A DNA stretch of 59,711 nucleotides. It comes from a virus. The notes under the pieces are model-generated. The model ran no database searches and was not told the DNA's origin. It saw nothing but the letters and a program-made list of their open reading frames with translations. The first letter of the stretch is position 1. Every line of letters begins with the position of its first letter. Shown piece after piece: positions 6,408 through 13,488 of the stretch. The stretch lies in IMG/VR virus record IMGVR_UViG_3300008448_000085, positions 1-59,711 of that record; one strand, given 5' to 3'. Made by a program: the position numbers and the translations under genes.

Positions 6408-6586
6408 CGCAGTACCGGGAGACTGTGCGGCTAATCAAAGATGCTATTGACCGCGAGTATTGCCGCGCTCGGAACAACTACATGTTCCCAGACGAGACAA
6501 CGGAAGAGTGGGAGTATGTTTCCCTGATGTCCGGTGCGATGGCTGCTTTCTCAAGGGTACAGGAGACTGCCGATGCCAACGATTGA
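6383..6586 (+). CDS. IELTD-family small protein, paralogue 1
   Basis: 67 residues starting MLMIELTDAQYRETVRLI. The next gene starts MPTIELTDEQVEELKN with the same fold of one strand then a long helix. The pair arose by tandem duplication. The start at 6383 is set by the shared GGGAGAC upstream. Function unknown. Confidence 0.65.
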   Translation: MLMIELTDAQYRETVRLIKDAIDREYCRARNNYMFPDETTEEWEYVSLMSGAMAAFSRVQETADAND

Positions 6587-6597
6587 GCTGACAGACG
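6561..6597 (+). repeat. Junction repeat A, copy 2
   Basis: Second copy of the gene-junction repeat described at 6371-6407, carrying AGGAGAC before the ATG at 6573. Confidence 0.7.
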
Positions 6598-6752
6598 AGC
6601 AGGTTGAGGAGTTGAAGAACACCATCGACTGCGAGATCGAACGGCTGGATGGGTACATCGCCAGCTATTTCCCGGGCGATCCGGATCATGTGCGATGCAC
6701 TAATGAGAGGTCTGTCTTGTCCGACATCCTTGAACTACTGGAGATTGCGTGA
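6573..6752 (+). CDS. IELTD-family small protein, paralogue 2
   Basis: 59 residues, paralogous to the preceding gene (IELTD plus a helix rich in Glu and Ile). It ends ...LELLEIA at a GCGTGATGCCA junction that recurs at 6959-6975. Confidence 0.65.
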   Translation: MPTIELTDEQVEELKNTIDCEIERLDGYIASYFPGDPDHVRCTNERSVLSDILELLEIA

Positions 6753-6757
6753 TGCCA
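6741..6757 (+). repeat. Junction repeat B, copy 1 (17 bp)
   Basis: GAGATTGCGTGATGCCA covers the last codons, the TGATG stop/start overlap and the first codons of the next gene. It is perfectly repeated at 6959-6975, 218 bases away. Confidence 0.75.
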
Positions 6758-6970
6758 AAGATGGTGACGATCACACTGCCCTTGGACGATGCTTTGGACG
6801 CGGCGTACGCATGCGTCATGCGGTCCAAGGACTACCGTGAACAGGCGACCCAGACCGACTCAGGCCGCACGTTTGACATCCTCGCCGGCAAGTACGACCG
6901 CATAGGCAAGGCGCTGTACGTTGCTATCAACAATGCCAGACCCGCCACCACTCTCAAGGAGATTGCGTGA
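6752..6970 (+). CDS. Small hypothetical protein
   Basis: 72 residues starting MPKMVTITLPLDDALDAAYACVMRS. The ATG within TGATG at 6750-6754 was preferred to the GTG one codon upstream. It ends ...LKEIA, the same junction that begins it. Confidence 0.65.
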   Translation: MPKMVTITLPLDDALDAAYACVMRSKDYREQATQTDSGRTFDILAGKYDRIGKALYVAINNARPATTLKEIA

Positions 6971-6975
6971 TGCCA
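6959..6975 (+). repeat. Junction repeat B, copy 2 (17 bp)
   Basis: Perfect second copy of the repeat at 6741-6757. Recombination between the two would delete or duplicate exactly the gene 6752-6970 in frame with its neighbours. Confidence 0.75.
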
Positions 6976-7200
6976 TACTCTGACTCTGAATACCCCAGCA
7001 TCCTGCGGGGCTATGACAAGCGTGAGTCGCAGCGATTGCTGGCTGCGGCACCTGCGTTGCTGGACTGCTTGCGTCGAACAGTTTCGCTACTGAAGTACGC
7101 CTCTACAGACGGCGGAATCAGGGGCTGCAATGCAGATGAATGGTGGTCGATGGAGCATCAGTGCGATGAGGCCATCGCCAAAGCAGAAGGGAGGGACTGA
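6970..7200 (+). CDS. AAAPALL-type small phage protein, paralogue 1
   Basis: 76 residues. The helix RLLAAAPALLDCL and the C-terminal AIAKAEGR define a very common family of small phage proteins (consensus like 'ARLIAAAPELLEAL'). Two further members lie at 7529 and 7897. Starts at the ATG of TGATG. Role unknown. Confidence 0.7.
   Translation: MPYSDSEYPSILRGYDKRESQRLLAAAPALLDCLRRTVSLLKYASTDGGIRGCNADEWWSMEHQCDEAIAKAEGRD
7171..7196 (+). repeat. Junction repeat C, copy 1 (26 bp)
   Basis: A 26-base segment encoding AIAKAEGR and containing the GGGAGGG ribosome-binding site of the next gene. It is perfectly repeated at 7868-7893. Confidence 0.8.
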
Positions 7201-7529
7201 TGTTCTACTGGGACGAGGATCGTTACCCCATCGGAGAAGGCGAGCAGCCTACGCGGTGGGGCGTTGTAATGCTGGATGACACGTATCATTTTGGCCCGGT
7301 CTACAAGCTGGCCATCTACGAGATGCGTGAGGTTCCCGGCGTCGGCAAGAGGCCGGTTGCCATGCACGTTTGCCGTGGGTTCTGCGAGTCGGGGATCACG
7401 CCTGATGCAGCCGTTGAAAGGGCTAGGCAGTATCGGCTTGCGGAGTTCGACGGCGGCGTGGAGTTCCGCTGGGTTGGTGTGTTGCGTTGGTCGAATCCGA
7501 ATCAGGCCGTGAAGAAAGGGGGAAAGTGA
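7200..7529 (+). CDS. Hypothetical protein
   Basis: 109 residues starting MFYWDEDRYPIGEGE at a TGATG overlap with a strong upstream GGGAGGG. Compact, aromatic-rich and mixed alpha/beta. It lies between two copies of junction repeat C. Function unknown. Confidence 0.65.
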   Translation: MFYWDEDRYPIGEGEQPTRWGVVMLDDTYHFGPVYKLAIYEMREVPGVGKRPVAMHVCRGFCESGITPDAAVERARQYRLAEFDGGVEFRWVGVLRWSNPNQAVKKGGK

Positions 7530-7897
7530 TGTCAGCGATCCAAGGTGATTGGTATGCGTCTCGCAGCACACATAACGGCGAGGCATACCCGCAGGATGAT
7601 GACACAGTGCGTTTCGTATATGCCACCCAGGCAGACGGGACAAAGTTCATCGTCGCAAAGGTCTGGTCTGGCGATGACGGGGACTATGCCGGCACGGCGA
7701 AGCTGGTGGCTGCTGCACCTGACATGCTGGAGGCCCTAGACTCTATCCGCTCCAGCCTCATGGAACTAGACGATGACGGGCTCGGCCGTCCGGGCTGCGG
7801 CTGGCGTGAGATGGACGCCACCTACGTTGACGAACTTATATCGAACAGCCTTCGACGGGCCATTGACGCCATCGCCAAAGCAGAAGGGAGGGAGTGA
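7529..7897 (+). CDS. AAAPDML-type small phage protein, paralogue 2
   Basis: 122 residues: an N-terminal strand-rich part with GDYAGTAKLVAAAPDMLEAL near residues 50-70 and the shared ending AIAKAEGR. Same family as 6970-7200 and 7897-8184. Starts at 7529, preceded by AGGGGGAAAG. Confidence 0.7.
   Translation: MSAIQGDWYASRSTHNGEAYPQDDDTVRFVYATQADGTKFIVAKVWSGDDGDYAGTAKLVAAAPDMLEALDSIRSSLMELDDDGLGRPGCGWREMDATYVDELISNSLRRAIDAIAKAEGRE
7868..7893 (+). repeat. Junction repeat C, copy 2 (26 bp)
   Basis: Perfect second copy of the repeat at 7171-7196, 697 bases downstream. The interval between copies holds two whole genes that could be lost or gained by one crossover. Confidence 0.8.
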
Positions 7898-8184
7898 TGA
7901 GCCATACACCGGGGCCGTGGGAGGCCGCGTTTGGCGAGGTGTACAGCCTATCTGTTGAGAAAGATGACTGCGTTGTTGCCGAATACTATGGGCCAGACGC
8001 CAACGGGCACCTCATTGCCGCTGCCCCCGATCTACTGGCGGCATGCGAAGAGCTGCTGATCTATCTCGGTGACTGGGACGATCCCGACAACGAGACTTGC
8101 GTGAGCGCCCGGGATGCCGTGCGCCGGGCAAGGGGCTTAACCAAGGAGGGTATTACCCATGGCGAGGATCGACGGATGGACTGA
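7897..8184 (+). CDS. HTPGPWE/AAAPDLL-type phage protein, paralogue 3
   Basis: 95 residues. MSHTPGPWEAAFG followed by NGHLIAAAPDLLAACEELL is a classic small phage protein arrangement, widespread and uncharacterised. Its 3' end overlaps the next ORF by 26 bases. Confidence 0.7.
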   Translation: MSHTPGPWEAAFGEVYSLSVEKDDCVVAEYYGPDANGHLIAAAPDLLAACEELLIYLGDWDDPDNETCVSARDAVRRARGLTKEGITHGEDRRMD

Positions 8185-8296
8185 CCAGAAGGTAGACTAC
8201 TGCATCGCCCTGCTTGTGCAGGCCGAGCGGATTGTGCGGGAGGTGGAGCCTGATCTGTACGAAAAGATCAGGCGTTTTCTTTTGGAGGAGGCATGA
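8159..8296 (+). CDS. Micro protein, helical
   Basis: 45 residues (MARIDGWTDQKVDYCIALLV...) with a good AAGGAGGG site 8 bases upstream. It overlaps the end of the previous gene in another frame, and its stop overlaps the next start (GCATGATG). Confidence 0.55.
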   Translation: MARIDGWTDQKVDYCIALLVQAERIVREVEPDLYEKIRRFLLEEA

Positions 8297-8559
8297 TGGC
8301 ACTGGGAAGAACGATCTTTGATGCCCTAGACGAATCGCAGGATAACAATCCGTTGACGAAGTACATGCGGCAACGGGCCGAAACAATGCTTGGCGAATAC
8401 GAGCTGCCGGTGACCGACTGCCTCAACGAACTCATCGTTCGGTGCTGGGAGTTGGCCGAAGACCCAACGGATGCTTACAACGACCTTCGTTATGCCGCCC
8501 GCGAACTGAACCGCGCCGCCGATGCGCTGCGTGTTTTCATGGACACGGAGGAGGCATGA
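8293..8559 (+). CDS. Small hypothetical protein
   Basis: 88 residues (or 87 from the second ATG) preceded by TTGGAGGAGG. Largely helical, with a C-terminal amphipathic helix YAARELNRAADALRVF. Function unknown. Confidence 0.65.
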   Translation: MMALGRTIFDALDESQDNNPLTKYMRQRAETMLGEYELPVTDCLNELIVRCWELAEDPTDAYNDLRYAARELNRAADALRVFMDTEEA

Positions 8560-8738
8560 TCACAGTAACGCTCACCATTGATGACCTCGCCTACCTGCGA
8601 GCCGCCGTGGAGCGAGACATGGAGGATGCCCGAGACATCATTGCCTTCGGGGAAGACGAGTATGCCGAGGCTGCGTATGCCTCTGCCGTGGAAGTGCTGA
8701 AGCGCCTGCCTACTGAGGAGCAGGCAATACCGTTCTGA
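8556..8738 (+). CDS. Small hypothetical protein
   Basis: 60 residues, MITVTLTIDDLAYLRAAVERD..., a strand followed by helices. ACGGAGGAGGC precedes the start, which overlaps the previous stop. It is the last gene before an intrinsic terminator. Confidence 0.65.
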   Translation: MITVTLTIDDLAYLRAAVERDMEDARDIIAFGEDEYAEAAYASAVEVLKRLPTEEQAIPF

Positions 8739-8787
8739 CAACACTGCCTGCCGGCTGATTGGGCTTCGGCCCCGAAGAAGGTCACGG

Positions 8788-8823
8788 GTGGCGGCTATGC
8801 CGGCTATGCCGCCACTCATTTTT
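8788..8823 (+). terminator. Rho-independent terminator inside the rightward operon
   Basis: GTGGCGGC (8788-8795) pairs with GCCGCCAC (8808-8815) around a 12-base loop, followed by TCATTTTT. A smaller CTTCGG/CCGAAG hairpin lies just upstream. No good promoter is seen before the next gene at 8837, so read-through or antitermination probably links the two parts of the operon. Confidence 0.7.
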
Positions 8824-8836
8824 ACCTGGAGGAACG

Positions 8837-9046
8837 ATGGCCGAGAAGAAACACCACCCGGACTACGAACCGGACGTTGAGTGCGGGTCGCTGTGCCTGC
8901 AGAAGGAAGTCGCCGTGCAGATGATGCTGGCGATTGCCTACTCACTCAAGCACAACGAGTCGATGGATGACCTGGATAAGCAGCGGCTGTGCGTGGCAGC
9001 CACTGTGATCAATGATGTGTTCGGCTTGGGTGCGGAGGGGAAGTGA
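8837..9046 (+). CDS. Small hypothetical protein
   Basis: 69 residues, first gene after the terminator, with CTGGAGGAACG before the ATG. The C-terminal part is helical (VAVQMMLAIAYSLKHNESMDD). Function unknown. Confidence 0.65.
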   Translation: MAEKKHHPDYEPDVECGSLCLQKEVAVQMMLAIAYSLKHNESMDDLDKQRLCVAATVINDVFGLGAEGK

Positions 9047-9444
9047 TGGCAAAGAAGAAGGCAAGCAAGCAGCCGGCGGCTGCGGAGTACAGGTTTCTTG
9101 ATGACGTTCGCGACAAGGTGCCGCAGCTGCTGGAGCGGGCGGCGTCGTTGCTGCCGTTCGATGATGTGATCAGCGAGCAGTGGATCGATGTAGAGGAAGG
9201 GTGTTTCGGCGTGGGGTTTGACCTGGACGGGCGCGTCTGCCCGTCGCGCGTCTACTCCCTGCACGGCGCCCGCATCTACGCCGACCGGGTGGTCCTGTTC
9301 TCTGACATGCACACCCCGGCGGATGACACGCTGCGAGAGCAGTACGAAAGCGATATGCCCAGGCTGTGGTCGCTGCTGCGGCAGATCCCCAGGCCAGTGC
9401 ATTCGTTTGGTGTTTGGACCGCAGCATTGAATGGAGGCGAGTGA
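9046..9444 (+). CDS. Hypothetical protein
   Basis: 132 residues, basic N-terminus (MAKKKASKQPAAA) then an acidic-aromatic core. Begins at a TGATG overlap. No family recognised. Confidence 0.65.
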   Translation: MAKKKASKQPAAAEYRFLDDVRDKVPQLLERAASLLPFDDVISEQWIDVEEGCFGVGFDLDGRVCPSRVYSLHGARIYADRVVLFSDMHTPADDTLREQYESDMPRLWSLLRQIPRPVHSFGVWTAALNGGE

Positions 9445-9614
9445 TGGCTGACGATCACACAGAGGCTGCGATCTGGGCAGAAGGCACGCCCTACACGGCA
9501 GACGAGCTGCTTCATGGCTACCGCGACTGGCAGGAGTATGCGAACGACGGCAAGTCTTTTGCCTGGTGGTGCGAGAATGTGATGAATATCAAGAACGAAC
9601 CGGAGGAACGATGA
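9444..9614 (+). CDS. Small acidic hypothetical protein
   Basis: 56 residues, Trp-rich and acidic. TGATG start. Ends with GAGGAACGATGAGC, which also starts the next gene. Function unknown. Confidence 0.6.
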   Translation: MADDHTEAAIWAEGTPYTADELLHGYRDWQEYANDGKSFAWWCENVMNIKNEPEER

Positions 9615-9838
9615 GCGAGCACATGTTTGGCGTGGCCGAGCGCGACGGCAGGACCCCTGGCGTTGAGCGTGACAGGCGGCACGCTATCGCCAAAAAGAAT
9701 GGCGCTCAGTGGACTGAAATCTTTGTGCAATCCACCGGCAAGTGGAAGTCTTGGTTCCATTGCTGGAACATGGGGGAGCCGTTTAACAGCATGACGGCAG
9801 ACGCCGTGATGAGGGAGGTGGGCGATGGCCAAGGTTGA
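9611..9838 (+). CDS. Small hypothetical protein
   Basis: 75 residues with GGAGGAACG before the ATG. Contains KWKSWFHCWNMG. Overlaps its neighbours by 4 and 14 bases. Function unknown. Confidence 0.6.
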   Translation: MSEHMFGVAERDGRTPGVERDRRHAIAKKNGAQWTEIFVQSTGKWKSWFHCWNMGEPFNSMTADAVMREVGDGQG

Positions 9839-10040
9839 TAGCCCAACGCAGTACGTGGTGATCTTGCAGACACCGCAGTACGGAACGATTACCTGGGGTC
9901 CATTCCGGGACCGCCAAGCAGCCCAAGACTGGATCGCCAACGGCGGGCACAAGAACGAGATGTGGGCTGCGTACGAAACCGACAGGCCATCGGGCATGGT
10001 GTTGTTTGCGAACCCACTTTACATTCCGGAGGATGTGTGA
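9825..10040 (+). CDS. Small hypothetical protein
   Basis: 71 residues. QYVVILQTPQYGTITWGPFRDRQAAQDWI reads as strand-strand-helix, similar to small proteins in which a short beta-sheet precedes a helix. AGGGAGGTG upstream. Function unknown. Confidence 0.6.
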   Translation: MAKVDSPTQYVVILQTPQYGTITWGPFRDRQAAQDWIANGGHKNEMWAAYETDRPSGMVLFANPLYIPEDV

Positions 10041-10372
10041 TGGCTAAGAAGAAGGAAGACGGCGATGACGGTGTTGTGATCTCAGGATTTGGCATCCTGA
10101 CGATCAGCGTAAAGCTGGAACTGCATGTCGATGAGGATGCGCTCGGTGTCCCCACCGTGCTGCAACACAAAGTACAGACGGTGATTCCTGATCCCGGGGT
10201 TGGCAAGTCGCACAATCCAGATCGCTTCATGTCGGCCGGCGAGGTGTTCGGCGCCGATCTCGGTCGCGTTGCCAACCATTTCCGAGAGGCCTTGGCTAAC
10301 CATGAGGATATGGGCAAGGGCTTCGCCCGAGAGATGCAGGACTGGGACAAGGATCATGGGAGGACTAAGTGA
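10040..10372 (+). CDS. Hypothetical protein
   Basis: 110 residues with a basic start (MAKKKEDGDDG), a strand-rich middle and a helical end. TGATG start. Function unknown. Confidence 0.65.
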   Translation: MAKKKEDGDDGVVISGFGILTISVKLELHVDEDALGVPTVLQHKVQTVIPDPGVGKSHNPDRFMSAGEVFGADLGRVANHFREALANHEDMGKGFAREMQDWDKDHGRTK

Positions 10373-10620
10373 TGGCTAAGCCATATCGCGTGGCGATGAC
10401 AGAAGACGAGTTTGCTGACCGCTATGCGGAGCTGTGCCACTACATCGAAGCCATGTGGGCCAATCGAAAGGCTAAGGACTACTGGAACGTGCAGGAGAAA
10501 GACATCCCGCCCGTCGTATCCAAGCAGTCCAGGGAAGTGGCGATGCATATCGCCATGGAGATTCTTGGCATTGATTATGTTCGCCCGGCAAAGACCTCTC
10601 GCAAAACGAAAGGACCGTAA
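10372..10620 (+). CDS. Hypothetical protein
   Basis: 82 residues, start at the ATG of TGATG. Helical, with a basic tail (RPAKTSRKTKGP). Its stop TAA overlaps the next ATG (TAATG). Confidence 0.65.
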   Translation: MAKPYRVAMTEDEFADRYAELCHYIEAMWANRKAKDYWNVQEKDIPPVVSKQSREVAMHIAMEILGIDYVRPAKTSRKTKGP

Positions 10621-10886
10621 TGGCCAGTCCTCGCAGGAAGATCAGCAAAGAGGAACGCAAGGGGCGTGATGCCCTGATGCGCGTGGTCAACTGGGTCCAC
10701 ATCCTGGTGATCAAGCGACTGTTTGACGAGGGGTGGACCACTGCCGAGGTGGCGGAGGTGTACGACAGGCTGCAGCGTGAGGCTGGCAGGATTGCGGTGG
10801 AGCATGCCATGCCTGACTGGCACTACGTGGACGAGAAGCAAGTGGCGGAGTTGGTGTACCAATCCATAACGAAGGAGGATCGATGA
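10620..10886 (+). CDS. Basic helical protein, possible nucleic-acid binder
   Basis: 88 residues. The N-terminus MASPRRKISKEERKGRD is strongly basic. A helix pair around LFDEGWTTAEVAEVYDRLQRE has HTH-like spacing. DNA binding is plausible but unproven. Confidence 0.6.
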   Translation: MASPRRKISKEERKGRDALMRVVNWVHILVIKRLFDEGWTTAEVAEVYDRLQREAGRIAVEHAMPDWHYVDEKQVAELVYQSITKEDR

Positions 10887-11260
10887 AGCTGGATACTGAC
10901 CTTGATATTGTGCAGTGGATTTTTGATTCCGAGTTTATGATGAACACTTTCTCTGGGCCTATCGACGCCCAAGAAATGTGTGGCCTGATGCGTGAGCTAC
11001 ACGCCATCACCAAGAAGTCGCCCGGCGATCCCGAGGAGGTTCGCGAGGCGTGGTCGGCACTTGCTAAGTGCGTCGGGCCGCGGTTCATCGGGCAGTTCTT
11101 GGCCTGCGGTACGTGGCGTGAGCTGTGTCCAGCCCCGGATGACACGGCTGTCGATGCTGATGACGTTGCTACCGTGTGGTTCCAAGACGGCAAGCGTGTT
11201 GTTGCCCGCGTTGTGTACGACGGCAAGAAGCCGGTCGGCGTGGAGTTCGGTATCCAGTAG
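10883..11260 (+). CDS. Hypothetical protein
   Basis: 125 residues, preceded by AAGGAGGATCG. An N-terminal helical half and a C-terminal strand pair (DVATVWFQDGKRVVARVVYDG). Function unknown. Confidence 0.65.
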   Translation: MKLDTDLDIVQWIFDSEFMMNTFSGPIDAQEMCGLMRELHAITKKSPGDPEEVREAWSALAKCVGPRFIGQFLACGTWRELCPAPDDTAVDADDVATVWFQDGKRVVARVVYDGKKPVGVEFGIQ

Positions 11261-11269
11261 GAGGCAATC

Positions 11270-11338
11270 ATGGACAAGGATGTCCTGGTGGAGCTGGTGA
11301 TTGTGGTGATCCGTGTCATCTTGGAGAACATTCGATGA
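11270..11338 (+). CDS. Micro hydrophobic peptide
   Basis: 22 residues, MDKDVLVELVIVVIRVILENIR, with GGAGGCAATC upstream and a stop overlapping the next ATG. Amphipathic or membrane-seeking helix. Could be a coupling leader for the recombinase or a small membrane peptide. Confidence 0.4.
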   Translation: MDKDVLVELVIVVIRVILENIR

Positions 11339-11412
11339 GTCCAGTGGCCGATTTCCTGTGCGGCTGTGCCATAATGGGGTTCGTATTCTTCTGGTCTTCC
11401 ATGAGGCAGTGA
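11335..11412 (+). CDS. Micro membrane peptide
   Basis: 25 residues with one hydrophobic segment (FLCGCAIMGFVFFW). It overlaps both neighbours, ending at TGATG where the recombinase begins. Translational coupling to the recombinase is likely. Confidence 0.4.
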   Translation: MSPVADFLCGCAIMGFVFFWSSMRQ

Positions 11413-12155
11413 TGCTTTACCTGTACGCCCGAGTGTCCACCGACAAGCAAGAGAACGGCCGCGATGCCCAAGTCTCCAGGCTCCAGCAATGGGCCGCAGA
11501 CAAGGGACTCGCGGTCGATGGCGTTTACGTGGACGAGGATGTGTCGGCCTTCAGCACCGCACTGTCCGACCGCAAGGAGGGCAAGCGGCTGTGGGATATC
11601 CTCAAGCAGGGCGACACGGTGGTGATGACGAAGATCGACCGCGGCTTCCGGCGATGGGCCGATGCCGCAGTCACGCATGCCAAGTGGAAAGACCTGGGGG
11701 TATCGCTCCGGTTCTCGGACATGGACTTCGATCTGTCCACGCCACAGGGAGAACTGTTCTTCTCCCAGCTGGTGGCGTTCAGCCAGTACGAATCCCGCAT
11801 GCACGGCCAACGCAAGCGGGAGGTCTATGCCCACAAACGGCAGACCGGCCAGCCCTACAACCAGCTGCGCCCGTACGGGTGGCTGGCAGTGAAGGGTGCG
11901 GCCGGCCGGCTGGAGTCCTGGGCGCCGTGCATCCCCGAGCAGGAGCTTGGACGCAGGGTGCTGCGGATGCGGTCGCAGGGAATGAGCTACCCTAAGATCG
12001 CCTTGGACCTTTGCCGCGAGAACGTGAAGAAGCCGGTGACGAAGAAGGGTTCATCGGGCTACTACCATGTGTCCGATGTGTTCCTTCTGGCGCGTGCGGC
12101 GCAAGCCGGATATCCAAAGCAGCGGCGAGATTCCGTGCCAGCTCGCGTGATCTGA
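11412..12155 (+). CDS. Serine recombinase (resolvase/invertase type)
   Basis: 247 residues. The start MLYLYARVSTDKQ carries the catalytic serine at residue 9 with Arg7, the usual Y-x-R-V-S-x-x-x-Q pattern. KIDRGFRRW (about 77-85), TPQGELFF (near 114-121) and QYESRMHGQRKRE (about 128-140) correspond to the resolvase core and E-helix. A short C-terminal region has an HTH-like GMSYPKIALDLCREN. The start is the ATG of TGATG; the longer frame lacks a ribosome-binding site. It ends the rightward operon, and its 3' end lies antisense to the sigma-like gene for 164 bases. Confidence 0.85.
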   Translation: MLYLYARVSTDKQENGRDAQVSRLQQWAADKGLAVDGVYVDEDVSAFSTALSDRKEGKRLWDILKQGDTVVMTKIDRGFRRWADAAVTHAKWKDLGVSLRFSDMDFDLSTPQGELFFSQLVAFSQYESRMHGQRKREVYAHKRQTGQPYNQLRPYGWLAVKGAAGRLESWAPCIPEQELGRRVLRMRSQGMSYPKIALDLCRENVKKPVTKKGSSGYYHVSDVFLLARAAQAGYPKQRRDSVPARVI

Positions 12156-12618
12156 CCGACGCCGCCCGCAGGGAGATGTCATGCCCCTCCGCGATGGTGC
12201 GAAGCGTCTGCCCTTCTTGGAATCTGTCCGCGGCCAGCTGCTGGTGTTCGGCGGGCAGGTCTTGGATCGCCAGCCCCAGGTAGTCTGGGTTCTCTAGCAC
12301 CGGCAGTAGGTCTTCCGCCTCCTGCAGGCTGATCTTCCATTCGCCCGGCTGGCGGGTGGTCTTCTTGATCGCCTTATACATGGCGTTCAAGCAGGCACGG
12401 GCGAAGTACGCCTTGGGGTAGGGCAGTTTCTTCGGGTCGTATGTGCGGGCAGCCTTGGTGAGGGCGAGGAATCCTTCCCCCTCCAGGTCTGGAACCAGCA
12501 CGCCCTTCTGCCACGCCGGCCTGTTCTGAACAAAGAACCTCGCCAACATCCTGGCAAGGTCCACGTACTCAGCCGCTAGCTCTTGTCTTTTCTTTGAGAG
12601 CCGTAATCTCTTTTGCAT
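11992..12618 (-). CDS. Sigma-70-like RNA polymerase factor
   Basis: 208 residues from ATG 12618. A region-2-like stretch, DLEGEGFLALTKAARTYDP (about 44-62) then YFARACLNAMYKAIKK, has the core-binding and -10 recognition pattern. QDLPAEHQQLAADRFQEG (about 119-136) followed by LRTIAEGHDISLRAASVRSR is a region-4 HTH. A Pro/Ser-rich tail follows. It is last in the nuclease/protease operon, so its product may switch later promoters. The start is uncertain because it overlaps the upstream gene and has a weak ribosome-binding site. Confidence 0.7.
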   Translation of the reverse strand: MQKRLRLSKKRQELAAEYVDLARMLARFFVQNRPAWQKGVLVPDLEGEGFLALTKAARTYDPKKLPYPKAYFARACLNAMYKAIKKTTRQPGEWKISLQEAEDLLPVLENPDYLGLAIQDLPAEHQQLAADRFQEGQTLRTIAEGHDISLRAASVRSRELARNLAAALDIRLAPHAPEGTHRTHGSSPMNPSSSPASSRSRGKGPRRS

Positions 12619-12796
12619 GTTCGTCCAGGCGATGCTCATGTTCCAGCAAGGCCTCGCGGAGTTCCTCCACAATCTCAGGAAGGGACTCCACGCTGCTGGC
12701 AATCACTGCAACCTTGGCATGGATTGAGAACGCCCACGGGATGACAGCGCACGCGGCCGTCAGGGCGAGCATCCACACCTCAACATTAATCGTCAT
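12569..12796 (-). CDS. Small membrane protein with coiled coil
   Basis: 75 residues. One N-terminal transmembrane segment (residues 7-30) is followed by a charged coiled coil (EIVEELREALLEHEHRLDEHAKEI). This topology resembles phage inner-membrane spanin-like or holin-accessory proteins. It lies in the protease and membrane-protein cluster and may take part in lysis. Confidence 0.6.
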   Translation of the reverse strand: MTINVEVWMLALTAACAVIPWAFSIHAKVAVIASSVESLPEIVEELREALLEHEHRLDEHAKEITALKEKTRASG

Positions 12797-13013
12797 CTTC
12801 CACCTCCCGAATCATCTTCACCAACATGATCCCAGCGTAGGGGTGGAGCTGGCCGTTCTCTACGTGCCACTTCACCATTCCTACACACTCTTCGGTTCGT
12901 TCGGGGAAGTACTGATAGATGTGAGTCTGTCCATCAAACTTGGCGATGACTCTGTTAAGGCGTCGAATGCCTGGCTCCGGATCGCCCGCATATCCTTCCG
13001 GTTCGTAATCCAT
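12786..13013 (-). CDS. Small hypothetical protein
   Basis: 75 residues from ATG 13013 (MDYEPEGYAGDPEPGIRRLN...). Acidic C-terminus EVEDDD. It overlaps the membrane-protein ORF 12881-13135 by 133 bases in another frame. Both read as plausible proteins. Ribosome-binding site weak. Confidence 0.5.
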   Translation of the reverse strand: MDYEPEGYAGDPEPGIRRLNRVIAKFDGQTHIYQYFPERTEECVGMVKWHVENGQLHPYAGIMLVKMIREVEDDD

Positions 13014-13135
13014 TTGGCGATCCAGTTGCTGACCAGTGAGATCAATACAGGCAAGACGAACATCACAAAGAACGAGCCGCACTCCGGGTGCATACGGAGG
13101 TATGTCTCCTTCATGCGCCGGCGGTAGGACCGCAT
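12881..13135 (-). CDS. Small membrane protein
   Basis: 84 residues from ATG 13135. A basic N-terminus (MRSYRRRMKETYLRM) precedes a transmembrane helix near residues 20-45 (FFVMFVLPVLISLVSNWIAKW). Protein-like sequence continues upstream to about 13236 (ADLCLYESGARGIS), so a non-ATG start further up is possible. Holin or pinholin-like function is conceivable. Confidence 0.55.
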   Translation of the reverse strand: MRSYRRRMKETYLRMHPECGSFFVMFVLPVLISLVSNWIAKWITNRKDMRAIRSQAFDALTESSPSLMDRLTSISTSPNEPKSV

Positions 13136-13236
13136 GCTGATCGCACCGTCAGGCACAACCAGCAGGCCGACGAGGGCCACCTCTTTGGAGTGCTTGCTGA
13201 TTCCTCTGGCGCCTGACTCGTACAGGCAGAGGTCTG

Positions 13237-13488
13237 CTACTTCAGAGGCTTGCAGTCTTTGCACTCCGGTACGAGGACAGACTTCACCTTGCACTTGCAC
13301 CCTGGCGGGCAGGGGCAGTCGGTCACATGGCCGTCCCCGTGGACGATCTTGCCGCCCTTGCACAGGCCGCAGCATTTCTCCGGGACAGGAGATGCTTGGG
13401 TGTGCAGGGTATACGCTGCGCTGACCGCGACCGTGGCGGTGCAGTCCGGTGCGGCCAGACCCAAGAGGATGAGGAGCTTACTCACCAT
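13237..13488 (-). CDS. Exported cysteine-rich small protein
   Basis: 83 residues: a hydrophobic signal-like start (SKLLILLGLAAP) then CCGLCKGG, a HGDGH core, and DCPCPPGCKCK with at least nine cysteines. The motif with two Cys clusters around HGDGH suggests metal binding. It directly follows the cysteine protease and overlaps it by 11 bases, so the pair is probably co-translated. It could be a redox or metal partner of the protease. Confidence 0.6.
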   Translation of the reverse strand: MVSKLLILLGLAAPDCTATVAVSAAYTLHTQASPVPEKCCGLCKGGKIVHGDGHVTDCPCPPGCKCKVKSVLVPECKDCKPLK

